A stretch of DNA of 64,000 bases from Batkoa obscura (GCA_030770535.1 JASVEC010000034.1:124001-188000); one strand, 5' to 3'; shown: positions 45,077 to 55,372, counted from the first letter of the stretch. Notes: generated by a model not told the origin, from the sequence alone. Numbers and translations: made by a program.

Positions 45077-46082
45077 TTACTGTTCCAATTTCGATAAACT
45101 AATAATACCCCCACAAGTACAATAAAAACCATCCGAAAGGTCCGGTAATAAAGAATCCTCAAATTGTGGGTTGATTTTTTTAGATTGAGATAGGAATTGA
45201 TTACATCTAATTAAAATAGTAAATAACAAGTAGTCATAAATATGAGAACGAATTAGACTTACCTTCCACAAACCAATTGGTTATAAATAGCATATATTCT
45301 CTTTTTAGAATACATCGAAGGCGTGACTAATATTAGAAATTAATAAATCATATTATTATTGTTACTATGTAAACTTACCTTTTACTTTAATTTCACTATT
45401 GTTTTTATTAACTAGTTTATTACTAGTATTGATACTAGTTAATGGAATAATTTCATTTGGTTGTATTTTACTAGCATTAATAGCTAAATCAATTAATTTT
45501 TTATCTTGCTGTTGATGATTTAAATTCGTATTGTGTCGTTGTTGCTGTTTCTCCTCTATACTTTTAATCCTTTTATTTAAAATCCCGATATCCTCTCTCT
45601 GTTGTTTATTATTATTGTTAATAGTATGATAATTAGTACCTGGGATAAATTGCTTTGATTTTAAGCTCATATGAATAATAAATTTAACTAGATTTAATTC
45701 TACTGTATCTTGTTTTTCAATAAATCCTTCTATTTTTCTCTTTTTATTCAATAAACTACCTTTTTCATTACCAATAAAGAATAGCAACCAATTAGCTCTT
45801 CCATTTAATAAACCATCTAAATTATTTTTTAATTTTTCACTCTTTAAATTTAATTCCATTGCTTTTAATAATATTTCTTGATACCACCTGCTATCTTTAT
45901 GTTTATTAAATATTATTACATTTGAATATTTAATTCTTTCATTAATAACTTTTTCATCATAATAACCATTTAATTGTTTAATTAGATATTTAAAAAATAA
46001 CAAATTATGTTGAGATCCAGTTGGTAATTTATTACGTTGTAAATTCCAATAATTTAGCCATTCTTTATTATTATTATTATTA

Positions 46083-46138
<56 letters not shown>

Positions 46139-48244
46139 TAATTCTGACATAAATTTATCTAATGGGTAAACAATCATTATCAGATTTTCAATTAATTTCC
46201 TTACCATAGGATGACTTAATATTCCATAATTCATATATAATTGATGAGCTAATGCATTATTATTATTATTTATTGTTCGATAATGATTATAACAATCTCC
46301 AAATAATACTATTAAATAGTTATAGAAGAAGATTGAAATTGTAGTTAAATGGCATAATTGATCATTTAAATAAATTTGATTATTTTCTTCTGGATCTGAA
46401 AATTCAGACTGTAATATCTCTAAACAATACCTCAATTTAGTTATTGCTATTAAGCTATTAATTTGTTTGTAATATTTAGTTTGGAATTGTCGATATATCA
46501 ATAGTTGTAATTTATTAAATTTATCAAATTCAATTGTTATTTCATTATTTTGATTAATATTATTTTTATATATTTGTAGTATTGAATCCAATTTAACTAA
46601 AAAATCATTTAGTTTCATTTCATTTAAATCTGATCCTTGTGCTTTTATTGGTTTTGGATGATATAAACTAATACTAACTAAATCAGATAAATCATTTTCA
46701 TTGGCTAATGCTGATATATAATAAGGTATAAAACTATTTAATACATTGTTATTATTATTAATTTCAATCAAATTAAATAATGAATATAAATTAATCAATA
46801 AGATATTATTTTCTGATGTAATTATTAATGAAATACATTGATTAGGTGATAATTCAAACAATTTAATATATCCTAATGGATTATTATTATTATTGTTATA
46901 TTTTGATATCATCGAATATTGATTTAATTCCATTAAATTATTAAATTCCGATATACTTTCATTTAGTTGATTCCAAATTTCCACTTTACCACTTAAAAAG
47001 AATAATATCTTTTTATTAAATTTATTTATTATTTCCATCCTTATTACTTGATCCATTTGATACTCTTTTTTATTGATTCTACTATTTATGTTTTCTATTG
47101 ACTAATTTAACGTTAATATAAAAATTTAACTAATATAATGAACAATATATAATAATATTACCTCTAAACTCATTAACTCCATTTGGGTAAACTTAAAATT
47201 AAAACAATGACTTATAAACGAACTCGATGAGTTCTTATAATTAACAATATAATTAACTTCGATTTGATCTAAATACCAATTCACTACTAAATTGCACTTA
47301 TCCTGATCCATGGTCATCTCATTCTCATTTAATATCAAACAACTTAAATCCAATACTAATAAATTAATATTTTGTAATTGATTTTCTTTCATAAATAAAT
47401 TTAAATCCATTTCAAAACTAATAAAATAAAACTTATTCACTTTATCCTTAACTATAATACAAACAAATTCATCCTTTAAAAACACCATTTTTGTTAAATT
47501 CATTTCAACACCTTCTAATTGAGGTAAGTATTGCTTTAGATCTATTAACTTGATACCCATCCTATCATTAGAATCACAAGTCATCACTCCGAGCTCCCAC
47601 CCTTGCATCAAAAATACCAGTGCAAATGCACCTTCTTCATATTTAGGCCCCAAAAATTCTTGCGCTATTATATCTCCCGATTTTACATCGAAATTGCTGT
47701 ATTCTTTCCTCTTTTTTATGAACTGATAACACTGAATTTTAGAATTCATTTTGATTGATTTTAATAATAATAATCCATTGCCTTTTTCCAATAAATAAAC
47801 TGATAATTGGTGATTTTGATCATAGGTGATTACATATCTTCCTGTTGGATCCCAGCACATAAAATCCATTTCACCGCTCATTCCTACCTCCTCAATACTT
47901 TCTCCCCCTACTTTCTCCTCGGTCTCTCCTTCCTCTTCCCTATAAATTAACACTTGCGAATTATTTAAAAACCAACGCGAAGTCAATTCCATACTATTAT
48001 CTCCTTCCTCAGTATAATTTATTGCTTCAAAATTCAATATATTTAATTTGGGATGAAACTCCATTCCATCATTGGTCACTGTATCTACCAACTTGGTGGT
48101 AGAAAATAATAATGGATCGATACCGCTGTTGATGAGTATATTTTTAGTAGACCAAGAGAGATGCGGTATCTTTTTATCCAATTTATTTTGAGGGGTTTGA
48201 AGGGTTATTGTTGTTGCTATCGTTGTCAAAGGGGGTATGCTCAT
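45077..48244 (-). CDS. MED16: Mediator subunit MED16 (Sin4)-like, 4 exons
   Basis: Exons 48244-47162, 47062-45379, 45326-45263 and 45206-45077 give about 986 residues. The N-terminal half is beta-propeller-like and opens with HLSWSTKN (28-35); CWDPTGRYVITYDQN starts at residue 130. Both fit fungal MED16. The middle is helical, interrupted by Asn homopolymers (plus-strand ATT repeats near 46064-46140). The last two exons complete a zinc-ribbon-like C-terminus with CGRC (C942, C945) and CTCGG (C973, C975), the pattern at the MED16 C-terminus. MED16 sits in the Mediator tail module and relays activator signals to RNA polymerase II. The exon 1-2 junction is the least certain; I chose the AG that keeps phase. 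The anaphase-promoting complex subunit Apc4 was the main alternative. Confidence 0.66.
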
Positions 48245-48542
48245 CTTTTTTGTGTTGTTGATTGGAAGTTATTGCTTTAAAAAAATGCCTACAAAAAAAG
48301 GACTGAATTCGTTCAAAGGATTTAGCTAAATAGATGATGATTTCAACGAATTTGGATTGGTTCAATAAAAATTAAATTCGGAGTCAATGGAACGAAAGTT
48401 GTTTGAAATTAAAGCAAGATTTTTTGGTTAAAAAATTGAATAGGAATAAGGTAATGTTTTTTGAGGAAATTTAAATTGAATGTTTTTAATTATTTAATCA
48501 ATTTTTATACATCTGTAATGTTGTGGTCCAAATCGGTTGATT

Positions 48543-48737
48543 ATGTCATCTTTTGGTATTTTCCTACTTTATTTTCTTAATGAAATGTTCAACTCTACAA
48601 CAATATTACACTCGATTATAAGTGAAAGATATAAAGAATTTATTCATGATAAAGAAATTTATTTAATAATCCTTCAATGTATTTATACTGGTTGGGTTGC
48701 TTATGATAATAACAGTTACACTGTTATTATCATATAA
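48543..48737 (+). other. Doubtful 64-aa open frame, faint BTB-like C-terminus
   Basis: From the ATG at 48543. The segment YLIILQCIYTGWV vaguely resembles the end of a BTB domain (the FxxLLxYIYTG pattern), and SERYKEF could be the strand before it. No full BTB fold fits in 64 residues. The last residues are encoded by a DNA hairpin. Most likely a remnant or chance. Confidence 0.18.
48702..48734. repeat. Perfect 15-bp inverted repeat with 3-nt loop
   Basis: TATGATAATAACAGT, loop TAC, ACTGTTATTATCATA: a perfect AT-rich hairpin. It is unrelated to the MITE family. Function unknown; it could be the footprint or end of another element. Confidence 0.85.
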
Positions 48738-48738
48738 A

Positions 48739-48782
48739 GTAATGAATGATTTATAGAATAGTAATGAATGATTTATAGAATA
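48739..48782. repeat. 22-bp direct tandem duplication
   Basis: Two perfect adjacent copies of a 22-bp unit beginning GTAATGAATGATTTATAGAA, followed by the first few bases of a third. It starts 5 bp after the hairpin. Confidence 0.9.
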
Positions 48783-48864
48783 GTAATTATTATAATCGAA
48801 ATATATTGCTAGCATAGTATAGAACAATAACGCATTTAAAGTAAAAGACTAAGTTGGAAAGCTT

Positions 48865-48970
48865 ATATGGGGATGTATTTTTTTTGTCTAAGAGCTTTAG
48901 CTAACAATCTTTCCACCTAAATAGCGCTTAAAAATGGAAAAAGTAATGAAACTAAAAAACATCCCTATAT
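48865..48970 (+). mobile_element. MITE copy M
   Basis: Forward orientation, ATATGGGGATGT left end, core CCTAAATAGCGCTTAAAAATGG, right end ACATCCCTATAT. TA at both borders. Well preserved. Confidence 0.87.
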
Positions 48971-49634
48971 GGTGATTTAGAAACTGTAATGCATAGTTTT
49001 ACAAAATCTAAAAGGTATAAAATTAGCTGTGATTTTCTTAAGTCAAAATATTTGGCCATTTTTTATAGTGAAAGTTGGAAACTATATAATTAATATTTGA
49101 AAAACGTATCATATGTTATTATTTTATGATGCAAAAATGAACACACAATTTAATAGTTGCTTGTTAATAATTTGATTTAATAAAAAAATATTTTATAATT
49201 AGCGTTTAAAATTTTACAAAATACATATTGTTTTAGCTTTATAAGCTTAATATAAATTATTTGTTAATTAAAAATATTAACTTTAGCTACTATAAAATTA
49301 CAGTAAAAATTAATTTAAGTCAATTTAACATTAATATATAATTTATAAATGATTTAAAAATGAGTATAGTTAAACTGTCATTTTTTAATAATTTATTCAG
49401 TTTAAAAAAAGTTGATAACCGTTATATTTTATAAAAATTGAGCAGAAAATTAAAATCTTCTTACAATAAAACCATGTGTCTATAAAAATAAGTTGAATAC
49501 CACATTGAGTAAACAAAAAAAATGTGAAGATGATAATCTAATTTACTTTTTGAAAAAGAGATAGTATATAATAAAACCAAAGTATGATAAAAGTAAAGTA
49601 ATAAACTTAACTTTATAGTTAAATTCCAAAAACA

Positions 49635-50630
49635 ATGACAATTAAATCATATATCTTTACCCTTCTTGTTGTTACTTTAGTATCAAGTACCCCCATCCCA
49701 GCTAATAAATCTGGGCTTGATGGCTTATTATCCAATTTACTAGGTGGTAAACAAGATACTCAAACAATTCAATTTATTACTCAAAATAAAGCTCCTGCTC
49801 CCGCTGCTGTTGCTGTGGATAAAGTTGAAAAATTTGAAGAAATTAGAGAAAATTATAGTAAACATAATGGACATAATGGACATAATGGACATGACAAATA
49901 TGGTGAGTATTATCATGGTTCAGATTATGATATGGATGATTATGGTGATGATGAGTATGATAATTATGATGGGAAATATAATAATGACTATGGCAAAAAT
50001 AACTATAGTAAAGATAATTATAGTGACAATTACATCAGCGATTATAATTCATACAATAAAAAGGATTTATATAAAAGAAACGAATATGACTCTTATAAAA
50101 GTGGCTACCAGACTTTAGATTATTCAAAGGACAATTACTCCAATAAAGTTAATAATTATAAAAAAGATGAGTATAGCAATGGATATGAAAAGATAACTGA
50201 TAATTACAAAAAGGATGATTACTCTAAGAAAGATAATTACTCTAAAAAGGATGATTACTCTAATAAAGACAACTATTCTAGTAAAGACAGTTACAATAAT
50301 AAAGCTAATGATTATAAAAAATTAGAATACAATAATGGATATGAGAAGATAGCCAACGATTATAATAAAAAAACCAATTATAACTCAGATAAGAAAGACA
50401 ATTATTCCAATGGCAAAAAGATGGAGTATAATAGTAAGGAATATAATGATAAAAAGTTTGACTACAGCAAAGATATTTATTCTAATAATAAAAAGACTGA
50501 TTACAGTAATGGATACAACAAAATAACAGACAACTACAATAACAGCAGAATGAGTTACTCCAAAGATGATATAGATTACAGTAATGGTTACAAAAAGAAA
50601 GCTGATGATTATAAAAACAAGTCATACTAA
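49635..50630 (+). CDS. Secreted Tyr/Asn/Lys/Asp-rich repeat protein
   Basis: A 331-residue protein with a signal peptide (MTIKSYIFTLLVVTLVSSTPIP), a hydrophobic patch (SGLDGLLSNLLGG), an HNG repeat (77-86) and a long hydrophilic repeat region from about 90 to the end. That region is dominated by Tyr flanked by Asp, Asn, Ser and Lys. Short units like DYSKKDNYSKKD recur, and a longer unit Y(S/N)NGYxKxxxxY(K/N) occurs at 180, 232, 290 and 315. There are no cysteines and no membrane anchor. It matches no family I know. The composition is that of a disordered extracellular polymer; by analogy with other Tyr- and Lys-rich secreted proteins it could be a wall, mucilage or adhesive component, but this is inference. 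MITE copy N starts 90 bp past the stop. Confidence 0.72.
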   Translation: MTIKSYIFTLLVVTLVSSTPIPANKSGLDGLLSNLLGGKQDTQTIQFITQNKAPAPAAVAVDKVEKFEEIRENYSKHNGHNGHNGHDKYGEYYHGSDYDMDDYGDDEYDNYDGKYNNDYGKNNYSKDNYSDNYISDYNSYNKKDLYKRNEYDSYKSGYQTLDYSKDNYSNKVNNYKKDEYSNGYEKITDNYKKDDYSKKDNYSKKDDYSNKDNYSSKDSYNNKANDYKKLEYNNGYEKIANDYNKKTNYNSDKKDNYSNGKKMEYNSKEYNDKKFDYSKDIYSNNKKTDYSNGYNKITDNYNNSRMSYSKDDIDYSNGYKKKADDYKNKSY

Positions 50631-50719
50631 GCTTGACTGTCGTTGGCTTTATTTATTACTTTTTAAATATGTCGTATTCATTCTTTTTTTTAGCTTTAAT
50701 AAAGTTTATCATTTTAATT

Positions 50720-50826
50720 ATATGGGGATGTATTTTTGTATTTAAGAATTTTACTAATAATTTTTCCACTCAAATAGCGTTTAAAAGATGGAAAAAGTTA
50801 TGAAGCCAAAAAAAACACTCCCATAT
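50720..50826 (+). mobile_element. MITE copy N
   Basis: Forward orientation, ATATGGGGATGT left end, core ACTCAAATAGCGTTTAAAAGATGG, right end ACTCCCATAT. It begins 90 bp after the repeat-protein stop codon and ends 53 bp before the 3' end of tRNA-Pro. Confidence 0.86.
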
Positions 50827-50862
50827 GTTTTGGTAAAACTTTTCCTTCAATAATCATATACG

Positions 50863-50867
50863 AAAAA
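50863..50867 (-). terminator. RNA polymerase III terminator of tRNA-Pro
   Basis: A run of five T on the minus strand, 12 nt past the tRNA 3' end, is a standard Pol III stop. Confidence 0.7.
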
Positions 50868-50879
50868 CTAAGCATTTAA

Positions 50880-50951
50880 GGGCTCAGCTGGGAATTGAAC
50901 CCAGGGCCTCTCGCACCCAAAGCGAGAATCATACCACTAGACCACTAAGCC
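50880..50951 (-). tRNA. tRNA-Pro (anticodon TGG)
   Basis: A 72-nt intronless cloverleaf. The acceptor stem GGCTTAG pairs with CTGAGCC (one G-T pair), with discriminator C. The D arm contains the A box (TGGTCTAGTGGTATGATTCT). The anticodon arm CTCGCTTTGGGTGCGAG gives anticodon TGG for proline codon CCA and wobble partners. The T arm CTGGGTTCAATTCCCAG contains the B box. CCA is not encoded, as in eukaryotes. Confidence 0.97.
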
Positions 50952-51923
50952 TTTAGTTGAGAAACTTCACTAAAAGTAAATTATAAAATGCTATGAATCA
51001 ATAACTTTATGTTAAAACTAGATTACAATATTGTTATTTGCGATTCTAATAGACTCTAAATTAATTTCCGCTATGTAAATAATTAATTCTTTTGATTAAA
51101 TTCTCCTTTTTCTATTATTTAGACTTTGCTTATTGTCTTTCCTTTCACCCTTATTGAATAAACACTACTAACCAGTCATCTAGTAGGAAAAAGATTGTCA
51201 TGAGAAAACCCATCTCCTCATCAGATTTAATAATATACTAGTAAGCTAACAACCAACTAAAAATGAGATAGCTCATTATCTAAATCATTCATCATGCTTC
51301 AAGCCATCTGACTAACTCTTAATAACTTTAATTATATATATAAATATACTGCTTTTATTTTTTAAGTTATTTTATCACCCTTTTATTTTATAGTCTAGAT
51401 TACTACTTTAATTTCTTGACTTGGACAATAATTAAAGTCGAGTATAATTACGTTAATAATAAAACTTGATTTATAAAATATTTTAATAACCAATTCTATT
51501 ATAGTTCACATATAAAGATATCTTGACTTTACATATTTCGAATAATAGTCTTATCTTGCTAAATATCTAAATAAATTATACAACCAATTATTAGTGGTTC
51601 CAAAATTATAATACTACATAAAAAAGTATGTTTATTTTATATTTCTAAATAAAGGAAGATGCCTCAAAAATTATTAGAAAAAAGAATGACTTAAACGAAT
51701 TATCTCACTATAGCAACCCTTTTTATTAAAAAACGACAAATTCAAAGAGTATCAGCAAATATTTTATCAGCAATAGTCATTCATCTGAATCAGTTAGTGC
51801 TTAAAAGAAACTCAAAATGAGGATTTAAATAAGCAATGATCTGACCTTAAGATGAAGAAAAAAGAGTGGGTACTTAATGATCAATTGATTGTATAAAGGA
51901 ATAAAATCAAAAGACTATCGTGT

Positions 51924-51929
51924 GATAAG
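51924..51929 (+). promoter_or_regulatory. GATA-type site (GATAAG) upstream of carboxypeptidase
   Basis: TGATAAGG about 250 bp before the carboxypeptidase start. A reverse-strand match (CTTATC) lies at 51550-51555. Fungal secreted-protease promoters are often under GATA-factor nitrogen control, but such short sites also arise by chance in AT-rich DNA. Confidence 0.3.
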
Positions 51930-52126
51930 GAGAGTGGTCATCGAAATTAAATGTAACACTAATTGAGAATTTTTAACTATATGATTTGCTAAATATGATT
52001 ATGACTATGATTAGTTTAGTTTACTAAGTAATTATGCGAGCCATTCTATTCATTACCACTGATGCTGTTCATAAGTCGATTAGATAATATTCTAATTGTT
52101 AGTGAAATTAATGAGTATCAGAGGAT

Positions 52127-52135
52127 TATATAAAG
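52127..52135 (+). promoter_or_regulatory. TATA box of the carboxypeptidase gene
   Basis: TATATAAAG ends 41 bp before the ATG, implying a very short 5' leader. A TATA box with short leader suits a strongly inducible, highly expressed gene. A similar TATAAAGGA string occurs near 51893. Confidence 0.55.
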
Positions 52136-52176
52136 GATGAAAATCAATTCAAAATCATTAACAAAAAATTTCGAAA

Positions 52177-53412
52177 ATGAAATTCACATCTATTGCTTTT
52201 GCTACTTTAGCTGTTATCTCTTCAGTAATCGCTGGTCCATCCACCAAAGCTACTTATACTGATCAAAAAGTTATTCAATTTAAAACTAATGCAAAAATAA
52301 ACCCAGTTCTTGATCAAATTGATGTTTGGGCTCAAACTGAAGATTCTGTCAGTGCTCGTGTCACCCCTTCTCAATTAGCTTCATTAAAGAAAGCTAATGG
52401 TGGTTCTTTAGAATACAAGACTCTGATTGAGGATTTACAAAGTCAAATTTATGATTCATTTTCACAAATTGAATCGAAAACTGCTAGCGCCGATTGGTTC
52501 TCTAATTATCATACTTATGAAGATATCAAAACTTGGTATTCCACTTTAGCCTCATCTAATTCAGATGCAGTTAAATTTGTCCCATCTATTGGTAAAACTA
52601 ATCAAGGTCGTGATCTTTTTGCTGTACATATCACCAACCCAACAAACACTCCAAAGAAAAAGGTCTACTTTGAGTCATTGATCCATGCTCGTGAATGGAT
52701 TACTGGATCCACTTTACAATATGTTTTGAACCATTTAATCACTAACCGTCAAAGTGACCCAGCCATTAAATCTTTATTAGATCAAATTGAAATTATTGCT
52801 GTACCAGTTGTTAACCCAGATGGTTATGCTTATACTTGGAGCGGAGATCGTTTATGGCGTAAAAATCGTCGCTCAGTAACTGGTGGTGTAGGTATTGATC
52901 TCAATCGTAATTTCCCATATGGGTGGGGTGGAGCTGGTGCTTCTACTAGTCCATCTTCAGAAACTTACCGTGGTCCTTCTGCTGCTTCTGAGTCCGAAAC
53001 TCAAGCCATTGTTAACTATTTTAAGTCTCAAGGTCCTTTCTTAGGAGCTATTGACTTCCACTCTTACTCTCAACTTATCCTCCGTCCTTATGGAACTACA
53101 CAAACCCTTTCCCCTCATGAAGCTCAACATAAAGCTTTAGGAGAAGGTATCAAACAAAAGATTGCCGCTGTTGCTGGTACTTCATATATTAATGAAAGAT
53201 CTATTGATTTATATGCTTGTTCTGGTACTGCTTCTGATTGGTTTTATGCTGGTAACAATCAAAAGACTTACGGATATACCATTGAATTATCTCCAGATGC
53301 AAATGCCTCAAATGGTTTTGTTCTCCCACCTTCAAGAATTATTCCAGTTGGTAAAGAAATCACCCCAGCTGTCATTTACTTCTTACAAACTGTTTTAGCT
53401 AAACCACTCTAA
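52177..53412 (+). CDS. Secreted M14A metallocarboxypeptidase (carboxypeptidase A type)
   Basis: A 411-residue zinc carboxypeptidase that trims C-terminal residues from peptides outside the cell. Signal peptide 1-19 (MKFTSIAFATLAVISSVIA), an activation propeptide to about residue 105, then the catalytic domain. Zinc ligands are H170 and E173 in HAREWITG and H295 in DFHSYSQLILRP. DLNRNFPYGW (241-250) and the catalytic Glu370 in YTIELSPD complete the site. Length matches animal- and fungal-type procarboxypeptidases. Single exon, ATG start, TATA box just upstream. Codon choice is more C-ending and regular (GTC, ATC, CGT) than in neighbours, suggesting high expression. A and B specificity cannot be separated safely by eye. 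Confidence 0.95.
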   Translation: MKFTSIAFATLAVISSVIAGPSTKATYTDQKVIQFKTNAKINPVLDQIDVWAQTEDSVSARVTPSQLASLKKANGGSLEYKTLIEDLQSQIYDSFSQIESKTASADWFSNYHTYEDIKTWYSTLASSNSDAVKFVPSIGKTNQGRDLFAVHITNPTNTPKKKVYFESLIHAREWITGSTLQYVLNHLITNRQSDPAIKSLLDQIEIIAVPVVNPDGYAYTWSGDRLWRKNRRSVTGGVGIDLNRNFPYGWGGAGASTSPSSETYRGPSAASESETQAIVNYFKSQGPFLGAIDFHSYSQLILRPYGTTQTLSPHEAQHKALGEGIKQKIAAVAGTSYINERSIDLYACSGTASDWFYAGNNQKTYGYTIELSPDANASNGFVLPPSRIIPVGKEITPAVIYFLQTVLAKPL

Positions 53413-53519
53413 AATTACTATTCGATTTCAAATAAAAACTATTTAAATTATGCTCTATGTATTTGTAAATACTGGTTAAAATATAGAAATATTTACGTTC
53501 AAATAGATTTCATAATAAA

Positions 53520-53723
53520 ATGACTAAATGCTTCATGCTAATATTTGCATATTCTCTTAAATATTATGCCAAGGTGAATGAATACCAAAGTTTTGCATTG
53601 AAGCTAAAAAAAATAATGAAGAGGGAATCTAAAATACAGCCTCTCAAGTTTGAAGACTTGAGAGTTATGACACTAATTTTTTTAGTAAATATAGCTGAAA
53701 TTGAAAATTGTGTAAAAGATTAG
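53520..53723 (+). CDS. Doubtful small protein (67 aa)
   Basis: An ATG-started frame with a mildly hydrophobic N-terminus (MTKCFMLIFAYSLKYYAKV) followed by Lys/Glu-rich sequence. It begins about 110 bp after the carboxypeptidase stop, so it may only be 3' untranslated sequence. No family recognised. Confidence 0.22.
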   Translation: MTKCFMLIFAYSLKYYAKVNEYQSFALKLKKIMKRESKIQPLKFEDLRVMTLIFLVNIAEIENCVKD

Positions 53724-54149
53724 CATATATCATTGGAAAAAATGCACTGTATTAAATTAGAGGGTTTATATATATTATTGTTAATAATGAGGCTTGTCAG
53801 TTATAATACGGGGATCACGAAAGTTTTGATAGCTGAATCTCAAATCGAAAAAAATGTAAAAAATAGAAAAAAAGAATTCATGAACTTGGTCATACAAAAA
53901 GAAAAAACTATCAATTTATATTTTGTTATGTTTTTTCTAATTTTTTAATTTTTTCTAATTAATTTTTGAACAAAAATCCTAAATGGGTTAGTCTCAAAGT
54001 TTACTTAGTACAAAGCCATTTGATCTTCAAAACGGTATCAAAATTTATAGAATGATAGTGTTAGGTCGTATCTTTATTGTTTTGTATTATTATATTAGTA
54101 TATAAATTTTGGATAATTAATAAAATGGTAAATTTTATAGGAATCTTAC

Positions 54150-54252
54150 AAATGGGGATGTATTCTTAAATTTAAGAATTTTACTACCCTTTTCCGCCTA
54201 AATAGCACTTAAAAGATAGAAAAGGTGATGAGCCAAAAAAACACCTCCAAAT
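54150..54252 (+). mobile_element. MITE copy O
   Basis: Forward orientation, AAATGGGGATGT left end, core GCCTAAATAGCACTTAAAAGATAG, right end ACACCTCCAAAT. Slightly shortened interior. Confidence 0.78.
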
Positions 54253-54798
54253 GCTTTTTAAAAGCAGTAGCATAATTAAATGATCTGTTTTCTATATTTC
54301 AAATCTGAGAAAAATGTGTCAAAGGTCAATATTCTATTTTTTGAAAATTTGTATGTTAGTTATAAAAAAGATACAAACTTGAAATTTATATGTATGAAAT
54401 CCCCTATATAGTTTCACCAACTATTAAAATTTCAAGACATTCAAAGGTGTTCTTGGGGAGTTATTAATATTTCCTCAAAACTTTTCGTAACCTCTATAAA
54501 TTAAATGAGAGTTTTTTATTACCTTTTGCTATTGCTTTAAAATTTACAGTTAATTAATAAATGCAGCTGTTGAAGTTCGAATGTGCATTGATAAATAATG
54601 AATTGTATAATCAGCTATTTGTTCTATCATCCTGGTTTGAGGTTTATTAATCCAATTTTTAATTCAAAATGAATAGTTAGCTAACACTCATCCAAACTTG
54701 AATAGTGTACTAGTTAATCAACTTCAAATTTTAAAAAAATGGTAAAAAAGCATCCCCAGATCTTGACTTTATTAATATTAAGTTGGAGGCAAACGAAC

Positions 54799-54899
54799 GT
54801 ATGGGGATGTTTTTTTGGCTTCATCACTTTTTCCATTTTTCAAGCGCTATTCGAGTGGAAAGGCTATTAATATATTCTTAAAAAAAGACATCCCTGTAT
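54799..54899 (-). mobile_element. MITE copy P
   Basis: Reverse orientation, TATGGGGATGTTTTTTTGGC left end, core CAAGCGCTATTCGAGTGGAAAG, right end ACATCCCTGTA. TA at both borders. Confidence 0.85.
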
Positions 54900-55372
54900 G
54901 GTTAAAAATCCTTTCCGATGAAAAATCAATTTCCATGCTCTAAAAAATTGATAGCATATTTAGATATAAAAAATACAGCTCTACTCTAACCCTAATATAT
55001 TCCTAATAATAGTAAAAGGACTGCTTTTAGGCGTTATTTACCATAATAATTAAAAATACTCAAATACTTATCCCTCTGAAAGCAATACCAACTGTATTTT
55101 AATTGCTTTCTTGCTTGTAATTTGTTTCATTCAAAATGAGTGAGTGAGTTATCTTAGGTAAAAAATTGCACAAATTGGCAAAAAATGCTCATCTATTGCA
55201 GTAAATATTTTTACATTATGACTCCTCATTTTCAATTTAAGGTGTCAAATAATGAAGAACAATTTGGTTTAGTTCGAAAAATTGAGCTAATCATTTCATG
55301 AAGCTTAGATCAAATTATAACTTATCCAAATAAGCTATCAGAAACATTTCATTTTTTAATTTTTTTTGTTAA

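Larger units (their letters stand above)
48245..49634. other. Divergent intergenic region with MITE, hairpin and short tandem repeat
   Basis: Between the divergent MED16 and repeat-protein genes. It holds MITE copy M, a perfect 15-bp hairpin (48702-48734), a 22-bp direct duplication (48739-48782) and one doubtful short open frame (48543-48737). Confidence 0.6.
50631..52176. other. Intergenic region with MITE, tRNA-Pro and carboxypeptidase promoter
   Basis: Contains MITE copy N, the tRNA-Pro gene and the 5' region of the M14 carboxypeptidase with TATA and GATA-type sites. No protein-coding gene is seen. Confidence 0.65.
53413..55372. other. Intergenic region with two MITEs
   Basis: Between the carboxypeptidase and the TRP channel. 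It holds MITE copies O and P in opposite orientations about 550 bp apart, and one doubtful short open frame at 53520. No other feature. Confidence 0.6.

Noticed and set aside
45077-48244. Identification as anaphase-promoting complex subunit Apc4
   Set aside because: The propeller-plus-helical layout fits both, but the HLSWSxxN and WDPTG blocks and the C-terminal zinc-ribbon cysteines favour MED16.
53733-53948. 71-residue open frame after the carboxypeptidase
   Set aside because: Starts at TTG, Lys/Ile-rich, no motif; probably non-coding.
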